From assembly GCA_934047225.1 (NCBI GenBank), contig OW203990.1, forward strand, positions 27,445,045-27,509,044: DNA of 64,000 bases, read 5' to 3'. The stretch is from Ypsolopha sequella. Lineage: Eukaryota; Arthropoda; Insecta; Lepidoptera; Ypsolophidae. The position numbers and the translations under genes are program-made. Below the pieces are notes generated by a model, which searched no databases, was not told where the DNA came from, and was given only the letters and a program-made list of their open reading frames with translations. This document shows positions 56,901-64,000 of the stretch, piece by piece (position 1 is the stretch's first letter; each line of letters opens with the position of its first letter).

Positions 56901-59900
56901 CTCCGCACAATGCCTGGCAAGGATGGAGTGATCCAAGTTGTGGATCTGGACACAGCCCATGGAGCCGCAGCCCCGGCCCCCCCAGGATGTTCACGCTAGA
57001 CCGTGACGCATGATTCGCACCCGCAGGCGGGAATGACCCCCCCCCGCCGCGCGCCGGTCGAGGCGCGCGCGGACGCTGGTCTCGCTCTGTTCGGATCGAC
57101 GAGCCTCTCTAGGCGCACGCGCGCGCGCCCGCGCAGCCGACAGCTCTAAACAATAGACATTCGCGTCAGCACAAACAATTATCGCGTACCTAAAGTGTAG
57201 TGTAATTACAAGTGCTGTGTACATCACTACAACCAAGACAATCCTGCACATTCCTGCACAGACGCCAGCTCAACTAGCCCACCAAGAAGAGGCGCCACGC
57301 AGCACATACCAGCCCATCCAAAACAGGTTAGTTCACCCACAATCTTTTTCTTATCCTGTCTACTCTCCCATTCAAATTCCATCAGCTCTGCATCCTGTAG
57401 CCAGCGGCTACATCTGGTTTGACCCCATATTAAAAGTTGTTCTATACCATTGACTGAATAAGCTCTTCAAATATGGTTACACCTTTCTGTTACACCTTGT
57501 ATATCTAAACTGTCTTTTGATCGCACTGGCTGATGTAAACTATTTATTGTGTAATTAAGATCTTATATTAATTCCTTTGATAATGCCATAAAGGCGAAAC
57601 CGGTCAGGAAGTATTAAATAAATTTGTGGGATTGTACAAGTAATTTTCCGTTCATTATGTCTTTTTCTGTGTACATTAAAGAATAAAGAAAGGTTCTACA
57701 AAAATTTTAAGGAGCCAGCATTATACTCACGTCATATAAATGACGATGACCAGGTAGAAGAGCTGCAGGGTCCGCTTCAGTAACGGAGCCTTGAACAGCG
57801 GCACTGTCTGCTGCCACAGATCTGCTATAAACGAACCATGGGTCTGCGTAGACTTGTCTTCCTCGTCTGGTATCAGCTTTTTTACCTGGAACGCCATTTA
57901 TAATGTTAGTTTTTTAGCGGATTTCCCGCAAAGTAGTTCGGGTGGATCTCGATCTTGCAAGAATTTCTTAAAGTCCCTTCTTTAGCAAATGTTTACAGTC
58001 CAAATGTCATATCCCTAGGTCAAGCCATTTGGTCTAGGTCCACATGGATCAGTCAGTCAAGGTATTCTTCATGACCGTCATGTGGTACGCATGGAAGATG
58101 CGAGACTGCTCAAAGAAGTCTTTTACTGTCAGCTGTCATACGGAGCGCGAAAAGCCGGTGGACAGCATCTTCGTTACAAAGATGTCCTGAAAAGGCATCT
58201 AACCACCTGTGGCATTCCGCCTGGCAGTTGGGAGGAAGCTGCTCGCGAGCGCAATGGGTGGCGCTCGGTCATCCATGATCGTGTAAAGGAGTTCGAGGAA
58301 ACCAGACTCGAGACTCTTGACTCCAATCGGCAGCAGCGCAAAACTCGTCCGAAGCCCACATATACCTACACGTACAACAGTCGCGGTGAACTACACTGCG
58401 GTCCCTGTAATCGGACTTTTAAAACCAAGCTGGGTTTCACGAGTCATATCCGCGCTCATTGCCGGAGAAGTCCAACAAACCATGAGGTCGCCGTCGTCGG
58501 ACTACGATGAGGAGGACTTCATCATCATATTCTCTAATAAAGCATTTTTGGCGTGGATATTCACTCAGACAAGCTTGTGACCATGCTTCCTTGGCTTCCC
58601 TCCTCAACATCACCTAAGGGTGAGTGAATAATTTTCCTATACAAGATATCCGTGACGTGGTCGTTGTTGATCTAGTCCTCCAAATTGAATCGGTAAGGAG
58701 GCTGACGGGTTGTACTTTTTACCAAAGGCTGACAGGTTGTGCTTTTTACCAAAGCTGATGGGTTGTACTTCTCATCAAGGCTGATGGGTTGTACTTTTCC
58801 AGACGTTAGAAACCACTTACCGGAAAGTCTCCACACTCTTTCCCCGTATTCCGGGCATAAATACTCTGCAGGACTTGCAGCGCCTCCTCGAACTTCCCCT
58901 GACTAGCGAGGAACTTGGGACTCTCGTGGAACAGCAGCAGGAGACACGCGGTGGCGGCGCACGGCAGTGACATCACCAGCATCAGCAGTCGCCAGGGACG
59001 GTAGCTGATGCCGAGGAACTCGATCCAGTACGAGAACTGCATCGGGAGGATCGGGAACGCGAGCACTGGAAATAAAACATCCATCCATCATCATTGGTGA
59101 AACAGGGTTTAACATTTGAGAAACGGTGCAAACGCATATTGATGATGAGAACGTAAATAATTTTTAATGGATACTAATTTTAGAGTATTATTTTGTATGG
59201 CATAAGCTTACAAATAATCCATCAAAATAATATTATTTTGCGGTTCAAAAGTAAACAGTTCACAGATAGATTCATTTTAAGCATGCATTCACGCCACACA
59301 AAACAAAAGAATAATCACCGGCCTCTTTATGACAGCCAGATGGTTGTATTGTAGCAAACTATAAAGCCTATTCGGGATATCATAATTCCTGTGACGTTAC
59401 AAACCGCCGCGACAATTAGGCTTTATTAAAAAGGCTTTCTTAAAATAGTATCTATTACTTGTCATTAAAAGTCCCATGAGGTCCCCCAATTCTGGCAGGG
59501 ATTTTGAGGCTTTTAAAAATTTGGTTCCAATCCTAGTTTTTGGGGACCACTGTTAATTATGCCCTGAATTATAACAACTTTTGTAATAAGAACCTTTGTA
59601 TTAATTAATTGTATTTTATTTCATTTTGATAAATAAACGCTTTGTATTGTATTGTATTATTATTATAATCAAAGACTTAGGATATACTGGTATATCCTAA
59701 AGTCTATGGTTCCAATAATAGCAAAAAAGAGTTACCCAATGAAACGCCTCAGGAATCATGAATTCATGATATAGCGAAGGACGAGATTTTTCGTATGATT
59801 TGTATGATGATCATCTGATATTATGTATGATCATCTGATATATGAACCGAAGAGATATTGTAAGGGGGCGTAGCGCTTGCGAATGGATGAGGCCAAAAAT

Positions 59901-62234
59901 AGCCATCATATGAGACCCAATGGTAACAGAGATATGATGTGTTGTGTTATCCGTGGCTACGTTGACGCCATAGTAAAAAGCGCCGCCTTCTTTTTGCATG
60001 TGTTCTATAAGAGTGCGTGAGAAATATTTCTCATGTGCCTTAATTGTGGTTTTTGTGTTTATGTCGGTGAAATAAGTGAAAAGAAACGTGAAGACACCTG
60101 AGCACTTACGGAATACCTCGTCTGATCCGAGGTCATCTATGATACAGATACAGATACAGATTTTATTAATAACGGTAAGTTATTAATAAAATGTGGTATT
60201 ATAAAACATATAATACCTAACTTACACAGCATTATATAATAATAATATACTTACTCTAAGTATGACTTAAAAGTAAATATGTCATAACAATTCATAATTC
60301 AATAATAACAAAAAAATATATATATACGAGGGGTATGCCAAAAGAAGTTAGATACTCTTTACTCCTTTGATTGACACTGGCAAGTTATACATCATCTTAT
60401 AGGCTGGTTGTTTGTTGATATATCTAAAAATAGAACGCACATCATTTCTTTTTTTTTTTATTTGGATGAGCATCATTTTTCCGAGAATCTGGCGGGAATT
60501 CGCTTGCAGCAATCGAGCTCAGTCGAAGTGATTGTCGCGCTATGATTTATTATGACTATAAAAAAGTTTTAAGCCTCAAGAATGTTTTGAACTTTTGGCT
60601 ACTACTTTTGGTGAGTCTGGTTGCTCACGAACAACAGTATTTAATTGGTTTGCTGAATTTAAAAGAGGACGGGGATGTCTCAAAGATGAAGCGAAGACAG
60701 GTCAGCTGCCAACCGCGGTCACAGAAGAAAACGTTCGTACAGTCGAAAAACTTATTCGCGAAAACCAACGAATTATGTATGTAGAGCTGGAGCAAGAACA
60801 GAGAATTGGATCAGCAGCAATGCAAACCATAATTCACGACCACCTTTCTCTCCGTAAATGTTGTTTGAGATGGGTGCCGCACAAATTTACCGATGAGCAG
60901 AAAGACTGTCGGTTGGATTGGTGCCTATTCATGATAGATAAATTCGACGGTGGCGAGAAAAAAAATGTGTATGATATACTGACTGGTGATGAAACATGGC
61001 TTTATAACTATGATCCCGAAACAAAGTGACATTCGACTGTATGGTGCTTTGAAGATGAGCCAACTCCAACGAAATGTCGCCGTGCACGAAGCACACAGAA
61101 ACAAATGGTCGCCTCGTTTTTTAGCAAAACGGATCATATTGCTACTGTAGTGCTAGAGAATCAAAGAACGATTAACTCCGAATGGTATGTGACAGTTTGT
61201 GCTCCAACAGTAATATCAGCTTGGTGTGACAAGCGACCGAAGTCAGGAATCCGACGCCTTCTCGGGCACCACGACAATGCGGCGTCGCACACGTCTGCCA
61301 AAACACTTGAATTTTTCGACTCAAAAAATGCGTCAATCCTCCCTCACTCACCATATTCCCCTGACCTAGCACCTTGTGATTTTACCTGTTTCCAAAAATT
61401 AAAGAAAAAATAAAGGGGAAGAAGTTTGAAAGCAAAGAAGATGCACTGGCTGCCTATATTTTAGAGATTTCTGAGGTGTCTAAAGAAGAGTGGTCATTGG
61501 TATTTTCCAATTAGTTCAGACGTATGGAAAAGTGTATACGTGCTCAGGGTGAATACTTCGAAAAGATCGATACTTGTAATAAAGAATAAATTTTATAATT
61601 TTTGAGTATCTAATTTCTTTTGGCATGCCCCTCGTACCATTACTTATTAATCAATAATTATAGTCACTTATAGTATTATATTTTAAGGAATTCGTCTACA
61701 GTGTAGAAGGCCCGCTGGATAAGCCACTTTTTTAACTGGTTTTTAAACGAGGCTGGGGAATTGGCTTGTTTAATCTCGTCTGGGAGTTTATTATAAATGC
61801 TCGGGCCGCACATGTATACCGACCGTTCACTCTTTGTGAGTTTGTGTGAGACACTACGAAGATTACCGCGGTTTCTTGTACGTTCACTTCTATTTCCGAA
61901 CAAGTGCAGGTTTTGCCTCATGAACACTGCGACTTGAAGGATATACAAGGAGGGCAGTGTTAGAATGCCTAGTTTTATAAAATGCGGTCGCGCCGTATCA
62001 TCGTATTTGATACGTGCCAGCGTACGTATTGCTCGTTTCTATGAGTATTATATGAACGGTTTAAGTCTTGCAGGCATCGCGTTGAAGTAGAAAGTAATCT
62101 CTAGGAACCTACCAGCAACTATAGCTTGAGAGCACATCAGAGCACAAGTACAGAGCAGCATGGCGCGGACTCTAGTCCGGGAGTCGCAGCTCTCGCCCAC
62201 CAGGGTGTAGGCACCAGAATTGCACGCTGAAGTA
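47851..62234 (-). CDS. Gene C: SV2-like MFS transporter, 5' part outside the window
   Basis: Exons in transcript order: 62234-62113, 59065-58821, 57885-57731, 51555-51411, 50518-50223, 49012-48885, 47903-47851, giving 380 codons plus TAA. They correspond to exons 4, 5, 6, 7, 8+9, 10 and 11 of A and B. The counterparts of exons 1-3, with the N-terminus, TM1-TM3 and motif A, must lie right of 64000. Conserved: VLAFPILPMQFSYW, HESPKF, VPLFKAPLLK, and a luminal Cys with an N-D-T sequon. The C-half motif, TGRRN in A and B, reads SARKRQ here, and exons 8 and 9 are one 296-bp exon. The tail is short (KDKKPEK). This is the most divergent of the three, but it is intact over the visible part. MFS membrane protein; cargo unknown. 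Confidence 0.88.
48204..48692. mobile_element. Foldback element with nested inner hairpin
   Basis: Outer arms AGTTGGAAAAATCTTTGAAA..GTGTGGAGTCGG (48203-48243) and CCGACTCCACACCCAC..TTTTTCCAACT (48652-48690). Inner arms at 48349-48380 and 48473-48503 share AATTTCCTAGGAATTGTAT. Gene C intron before the last exon. Confidence 0.75.
48885..49012 (-). CDS. Gene C exon equivalent to exon 10
   Basis: 128 bp, as in gene A. Encodes GMASCLSVMLGRSSAFLGVN and NCEATFYAWSGLLM. Acceptor AAATTTCAG, donor GTAAGT, phase 1. Confidence 0.88.
49013..50077. other. Gene C intron, AT-rich
   Basis: GAAACCGGTTGGGAGTTAAC near 49168 resembles 6575 and 57595 and may be a transposon tail. The rest is AT-rich without recognised features. 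Confidence 0.35.
50078..50150 (-). repeat. tRNA-like SINE head
   Basis: The reverse complement has GCGGTAGCTATGTCGTTAGG and GACCAGGCTTCGAATTCTAC at A/B-box-like spacing. A related GGTCTCAAGATTGA block occurs near 62503. Not a credible tRNA gene. Confidence 0.45.
50223..50518 (-). CDS. Gene C fused exon 8+9
   Basis: 296 bp without interruption, covering exons 8 and 9 of A and B. Encodes ASIVEVCNDTIQDTTLLSAM, SLTASARKRQAMLC where A and B have the TGRRN motif, and VYFVELYPTSLR. Acceptor AACTTTCAG, donor GTAAAA, phase 2. Confidence 0.9.
50645..50845. repeat. Dispersed repeat, uninterrupted copy
   Basis: Inverted termini ATGATTTATATAAAAGCGGC and the complement near 50820-50840; CAGTCTAATTCTGCTGAAAC in the centre. 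It is the empty-site reference for 39650-39965. Confidence 0.7.
51014..51366 (-). mobile_element. SINE-like retroelement with GATG tail, copy 5
   Basis: CATCCATCAGCCTAGTTCAT at the left to CGAGCCCGGCATCAG at the right. Its head lies 45 bp from the gene C exon 7 donor, as with gene A exon 4 and copy 2. Confidence 0.78.
51411..51555 (-). CDS. Gene C exon equivalent to exon 7
   Basis: 145 bp. Encodes GSGFILWLPYIMNNMFSVLE, a Gly-rich patch and AGMNLCSVIGMSPTDAVVVS. Acceptor CTGTTTCAG, donor GTAAGA, phase 0. Confidence 0.88.
51953..52072. mobile_element. Small MITE related to 18090-18235
   Basis: GGTCCTCTAAAACGGCCGTT at the left, CGGCCTTTTTAGGTCCCC at the right, with GATTCCGTTCTAATGCCGTC inside. 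Confidence 0.6.
52090..52222 (+). pseudogene. LINE polymerase extreme C-terminus
   Basis: One frame reads INVTAIRLWNSLPHSIRNCS, then SFFKKKLKEHYLSLS-stop. The RLWNSLP...FK..LK pattern is the usual C-terminus of CR1/Jockey-like LINE polymerases. Confidence 0.6.
52277..52532. mobile_element. MITE with about 50-bp terminal inverted repeats
   Basis: TTAAGGTTAAATAACATTAG..GCGAAACTCAAAACATAGG at the left and the complement CCTTTGTTTTGAGTTTCGCC..TTTAACCTTA at the right. 256 bp, gene C intron between exons 6 and 7. Confidence 0.85.
53241..53386 (+). repeat. 5' LTR, truncated to 146 bp
   Basis: Same sequence as the first 146 bp of the 425-bp LTRs (TGTTCACGCTAGACCGTGAC), with a few changes. It stops in the GC-rich GCGCGCGCCCGCGC run. 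Confidence 0.85.
53387..53450 (-). repeat. Inverted primer-site segment with tRNA 3' end sequence
   Basis: Reverse complement of 54850-54912. Its plus strand reads TTCGATCCGGCTCGAAGGAC + CA, which has the shape of a tRNA T-loop, acceptor stem and CCA end. Confidence 0.75.
53734..54432 (+). pseudogene. BEL/Pao pol C-terminal remnant, copy 1
   Basis: Open frame of 232 codons. Residues about 50-70 hold the integrase strand with VLIRSDCGTNN. The frame then passes directly to LNSRPLCPISSDPTDFEPLT and the domain after integrase (RFWILWSRSYLHTLQ, PPQVGELVLIKEDD, WKLGRI). The segment with the catalytic Glu is deleted, so no active integrase can be made. The frame runs 12 bp into the LTR. The N-terminal Ser/Thr/His-rich part comes from a 42-bp-like repeat region upstream. 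Confidence 0.85.
54421..54845 (+). repeat. Internal LTR, 425 bp
   Basis: TGTTCACGC ... GGCTACA, the same length as the 3' LTR at 56988. A GCGCGCGC-rich segment lies near 54545-54570. Confidence 0.9.
54846..56017 (+). other. BEL/Pao 5' internal region
   Basis: Begins with the primer-site segment, then non-coding sequence up to a T-rich run (55993-56006) before the duplicated unit. No gag or pol similarity was recognised over the 1.17 kb. C runs at 55077 and 55206. Confidence 0.6.
56301..56999 (+). pseudogene. BEL/Pao pol C-terminal remnant, copy 2
   Basis: Same 232-codon frame as 53734-54432, with the same integrase deletion; the two translations are identical. The two 1395-bp units show no obvious difference by eye. 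Confidence 0.87.
56988..57412 (+). repeat. 3' LTR, 425 bp
   Basis: TGTTCACGC to GGCTACA, followed by target duplication TCTGG. Confidence 0.9.
57731..57885 (-). CDS. Gene C exon equivalent to exon 6
   Basis: 155 bp. Hydrophilic loop KKLIPDEEDKSTQTHGSF, then VPLFKAPLLKRTLQLFYLVI. Acceptor GCGTTCCAG, donor GTGAGT, phase 2. Confidence 0.88.
58022..58520 (+). pseudogene. LINE 3' ORF end with C2H2-like finger
   Basis: The frame 58082-58510 reads RMEDARLLKEVFYCQLSYG, HLRYKDVLKRHLTTCGIPPG, SWEEAARERNGWRSV, and a Cys/His finger CGPCNRTFKTKLGFTSHIRA + H. This is the typical C-terminal end of a LINE polymerase seen in many animals; the RT part is missing. Gene C intron 5, antisense. Confidence 0.75.
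58700..58800. repeat. Short tandem repeat, about four 25-27-bp units
   Basis: GGCTGACGGGTTGTACTTTT plus ACCAAA, repeated with changes. It ends 20 bp from gene C exon 5. Confidence 0.75.
58821..59065 (-). CDS. Gene C exon equivalent to exon 5
   Basis: 245 bp. Encodes LAFPILPMQFSYWIEFLGIS, FHESPKFLASQGKFEEALQV and LQSIYARN. Acceptor TATTTCCAG, donor GTAAGT. Confidence 0.9.
59085..60140. other. Gene C intron, no gene seen
   Basis: AT-rich. 59670-59705 holds a small palindrome AGACTTAGGATATACTGGTA..ATCCTAAAGTCT. Nothing else recognised. Confidence 0.4.
60327..61634 (+). mobile_element. Mariner transposon, 1308 bp, nearly full length
   Basis: Terminal inverted repeats CGAGGGGTATGCCAAAAGAA and TTCTTTTGGCATGCCCCTCG, flanked by TA on both sides (60325-60326, 61635-61636). 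TA duplication and about 1.3-kb length are standard for mariner. Gene C intron 4. Confidence 0.92.
60542..61512 (+). pseudogene. Mariner transposase, broken
   Basis: The N-terminal helix-turn-helix region includes FELLATTFGESGCSRTTVFN and WFAEFKRGRGCLKDEAKTGQ. Catalytic motifs are visible: ILTGDETW (first Asp), GHHDNAASHTS (second Asp), and PYSPDLAPCDF (third Asp), the DD34D arrangement of mariners. It would cut and paste at TA sites. Breaks: a frame shift near 60560-60575, an in-frame TGA at 61027 shortly after the first Asp motif, and a frame shift near 61390 after PCDF. No active enzyme is expected. Confidence 0.85.
62113..62234 (-). CDS. Gene C exon equivalent to exon 4
   Basis: Using acceptor GCTTCTAG, the exon is 122 bp in the same phase as exon 4 of A and B and encodes TSACNSGAYTLVGESC, then VRAMLLCTCALMCSQAIVAG. 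A second AG 8 bp downstream (exon from 62226) would shift the incoming phase. Donor GTAGGT. Confidence 0.8.
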
Positions 62235-62545
62235 CTAGAAGCAGATGAGAAGACATATGTCACAAAACGAGGAATTTCCTTCTATTCATCGATAAATCAA
62301 CGGGTGTTCCAAACATATATCGTCATGACATATTTCCCCAAGGGGATGTCTGAGGTGTTTCTTACTGTCACTAGAAATGTCAAGTCGAACACCTTCATTT
62401 CACCGACGATTTTTACAACCGAACGTGGTAACGGATGAGCCTTATCGCCATGTTTTGGGTGTAGATTTATTTTTTGTGAGAATTGATGGCTATTATGTGT
62501 ATGGGTCTCAAGATTGAAAGTCCTGCGTTCTGCCTACCATACGGA

Positions 62546-62879
62546 GCGGAGCAGAGTGAGGCAACCTCCCAAATATACAAGGTGACTTTTTGATCATCGT
62601 CCAAATTCATATTGGAGGCTTGATAAGTGATCAGTATCTTGGATCAGTAAGAATATTTGTGAAATTCGTATAATGAAATTTTGACTTCCCATAATATTCA
62701 TAAATTCAGTTCCAGTCCCGAGTGAATCACTATGGGGAGTCGAAATTTCAATTTACGAATTTCACCAAAATTGTTATTGATGCATGATACTGATCACTTA
62801 CCAAGCCACCAGTATGAATTTGGACGATGATCAAAAAGTCACCTTGTATATTTGGGAGGTTGCCTCACTCTGCTCCGCT
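62546..62879. mobile_element. P3 MITE with extended inverted flanks
   Basis: 62574-62851 is a second copy of the P3 MITE at 32309. Here the palindrome continues outward: GCGGAGCAGAGTGAGGCAAC at the left and GTTGCCTCACTCTGCTCCGC at the right, about 30 bp beyond each end. Confidence 0.8.
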
Positions 62880-62897
62880 GAATAAGGCTGAATATAA

Positions 62898-62947
62898 TTG
62901 GAAGAATAAGGCCTGGGCAACGATATGCCCAGGCCTTATTCTTCCAA
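62898..62947. repeat. Perfect 22-bp hairpin
   Basis: Arms 62898-62919 (TTGGAAGAATAAGGCCTGGG + CA) and 62926-62947 are exact complements around a 6-nt loop. Confidence 0.9.
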
Positions 62948-63813
62948 GGTCCAGGCAGATCGTGATATGCCCAATTCTACGATGTGCCGAACTGCTGACG
63001 ATGTACCTACGACGAGGTTTTGCCCTAAGCAGCTGGGCAGGGTTGCTACTGCAACAGCTACAGCTACTGGCCGTCGCACAGTAGAACATCGCCATACAAA
63101 AAGTTTGACATTCATCGACCTTTATCTTCTTTGAGTAGATAAGTACTTTACACTTTCAAATCATGTAGCGTTATCGCAGGTTTTATAAAAAATATTTTCG
63201 TTGTTTACTATCACAGTGCTCCCACCTTAGGGTATTTTCCCCTAAATTTAGGGTATTTTTTCATGTTTAGGGGATTTTTTAGGGTGTAAAATTATCTAGG
63301 GTATTCTTTAGGGGAAGTTTATTTGGACCGAATTTTGGGTTTACAATGCATATATCGGAATGTGGTATGCAGTTCTCTATCCCTAGCACTAATAGATATT
63401 TTTTGTAAGACATTTTTCTGTTTTGACTTTGATTCTTTAAAAATGGACACTATTCATGACTGTTTTAAAGTTACTGAAATATTTACAGTTAATTAAACTA
63501 ATAAACTTCATAGTTTTTATCAATAATAGTTAACCTTAAATTGTGTTTTACTTTTCATTTAAATGCTTAGGGGCAAAAAGTCTGGAAAGTGTCAAATTTA
63601 GAGGATTTTAACAAGGAGTTAGGGGAAAACCAATATCCGAGGGTGACAACACTGCACTATCAGTACATAAAGATATGCTTGTACTCACAGTAATAGTTTT
63701 TAAAATATTAATGCGCTCTTCTGGTAATAAAAGCAGATTGTAAAGTATTTTTTTGCTAAATTTGTATTTCAGTTGAAACCCCTGGAAACCCAAAATTAAT
63801 TTTATATGTAACT
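62948..63813. other. Gene C upstream intron, no exon seen
   Basis: 63230-63330 has irregular TTAGGG-like and AGGGTATTTT repeats. No match to exons 1-3 of genes A and B was found in either strand. Confidence 0.45.
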
Positions 63814-63985
63814 AGTGACCCGCCCCGGCTTCGCACGGTCATGTATTATACATATAAACCTTCCTCTTGAATCACTCCATCTATTAAAAAAACCGCATCA
63901 AAATCCGTTGAGTAGTTTTAAAGATCTAAGCATACATAGGGACAGACAGACAGCGGGAAGCGACTTTGTTTTATACTATGTAGTG
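63814..63985 (+). repeat. Widespread arthropod interspersed repeat
   Basis: GTGACCCGCCCCGGCTTCGC, CCGCATCAAAATCCGTTGAG, AGCATACATAGGGACAGACA, ending TTTTATACTATGTAGTGAT. I recognise this repeat as common in insect genomes but do not assign a class. Confidence 0.6.
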
Positions 63986-64000
63986 ATAACAAGTTCAAAT

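Larger units (their letters stand above)
53241..57412 (+). mobile_element. Rearranged non-autonomous BEL/Pao LTR element
   Basis: Flanked by TCTGG at 53236-53240 and 57413-57417. Order: truncated LTR (53241-53386); inverted primer-site segment (53387-53450); pol 3' remnant and full LTR (53451-54845); 5' internal region (54846-56017); the same 1395-bp pol/LTR unit again (56018-57412). The full LTRs are 425 bp, begin TGTTCACGC and end GGCTACA. The region after the middle LTR carries TGGTCCTTCGGCCGG, a plausible primer-binding site. Gag, protease, reverse transcriptase and RNase H are missing, so movement would depend on another element. Lies in the 6.2-kb intron of gene C. Confidence 0.85.
53052..57505. 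mobile_element. MITE family P2, copy 3, split by the BEL/Pao element
   Basis: 53060-53240 gives the left part (AACGTGTAACAGAAGGATGT to GAGACTTCTGG) and 57413-57505 the right part (TCTGGTTTGACC to CCTTTCTGTTACACCTTGTA). Joined, they give the normal order of the 18500 and 45850 copies. Confidence 0.87.
60141..62047 (-). mobile_element. LINE 3' end split by a mariner
   Basis: On the minus strand 62047-61673 encodes IRTLARIKYDDTARPHFIKL, LPSLYILQVAVF, SVYMCGPSIYNKLPDEIK and FKNQLKKWLIQRAFYTVDEF, then a stop. The 3' UTR continues to 61637, is cut by the mariner, and resumes 60324-60141, ending in TCTGTATCTGTATCTGTATC. It starts 66 bp into the intron after gene C exon 4. Confidence 0.75.

Noticed and set aside
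62226..62234. Alternative acceptor for gene C exon 4 (TACTTCAG, exon from 62226)
   Set aside because: It would need a different incoming phase; the upstream AG gives exactly 122 bp and the phase seen in genes A and B. Not excluded without RNA data.
62865..63134. Frames of 69 to 85 codons near the right edge as candidate gene C exons
   Set aside because: They do not resemble exons 1-3 of A or B and overlap a palindrome.

Overview
The window looks like nuclear DNA of an insect, most probably a moth or butterfly (Lepidoptera). The host genes have short exons with GT-AG introns, the background is AT-rich, and the space between exons is packed with transposon debris. That debris includes LINE tails, a mariner element, a BEL/Pao derivative, many palindromic MITEs, and a short repeat starting AACCGGCCAAGTGCGAGTCG that I know from lepidopteran genomes. 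There is no operon structure and no bacterial feature.

The only recognisable host genes are three paralogues of the synaptic-vesicle-glycoprotein-2-like branch of the major facilitator superfamily (SV2-like, 12-TM transporters). I reconstructed them exon by exon. Gene A (917-15604, minus) is complete: 11 exons, 515 aa. Gene B (21234-44534, plus) is complete: 11 exons, 519 aa. Gene C (47851-62234 and beyond the right edge, minus) shows the last seven exons, 380 aa, and its first exons lie outside. A and B are head-to-head across about 5.6 kb. B and C are tail-to-tail across about 3.3 kb. Intron positions and phases agree between paralogues, except that C has no intron between the counterparts of exons 8 and 9. 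The cluster therefore arose by local duplication and inversion.

Region by region: 1-893 is a 27-bp minisatellite starting 24 bp after the gene A stop. 1-15.6 kb is gene A, with a LINE nested in a short repeat inside its last intron. 15.6-21.2 kb is a gene-free head-to-head spacer with a 22-bp minisatellite and a series of foldback MITEs. 21.2-44.5 kb is gene B. Its third intron (7.5 kb) holds a 3.3-kb minisatellite of 35-bp units. Its last intron begins with 15 tandem 72-bp copies of the 3' end of exon 10 plus its splice donor. 44.5-47.9 kb holds the gene B poly(A) signal, a GC-rich 21-bp repeat, a MITE and a LINE tail. 47.9-64 kb is gene C. Its introns carry a rearranged BEL/Pao element with three LTR copies inserted in a MITE, and a mariner inserted in a LINE 3' UTR.

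The most unusual structures are the tandem splice-donor array in gene B (42999-44078), the rearranged BEL/Pao locus (53241-57412), and several near-perfect palindromes (41864-41933, 62546-62947). The very long open frames over 26.3-29.6 kb, 16.1-16.9 kb, 43.0-44.1 kb and 44.8-45.1 kb are by-products of minisatellites and are not called as genes.
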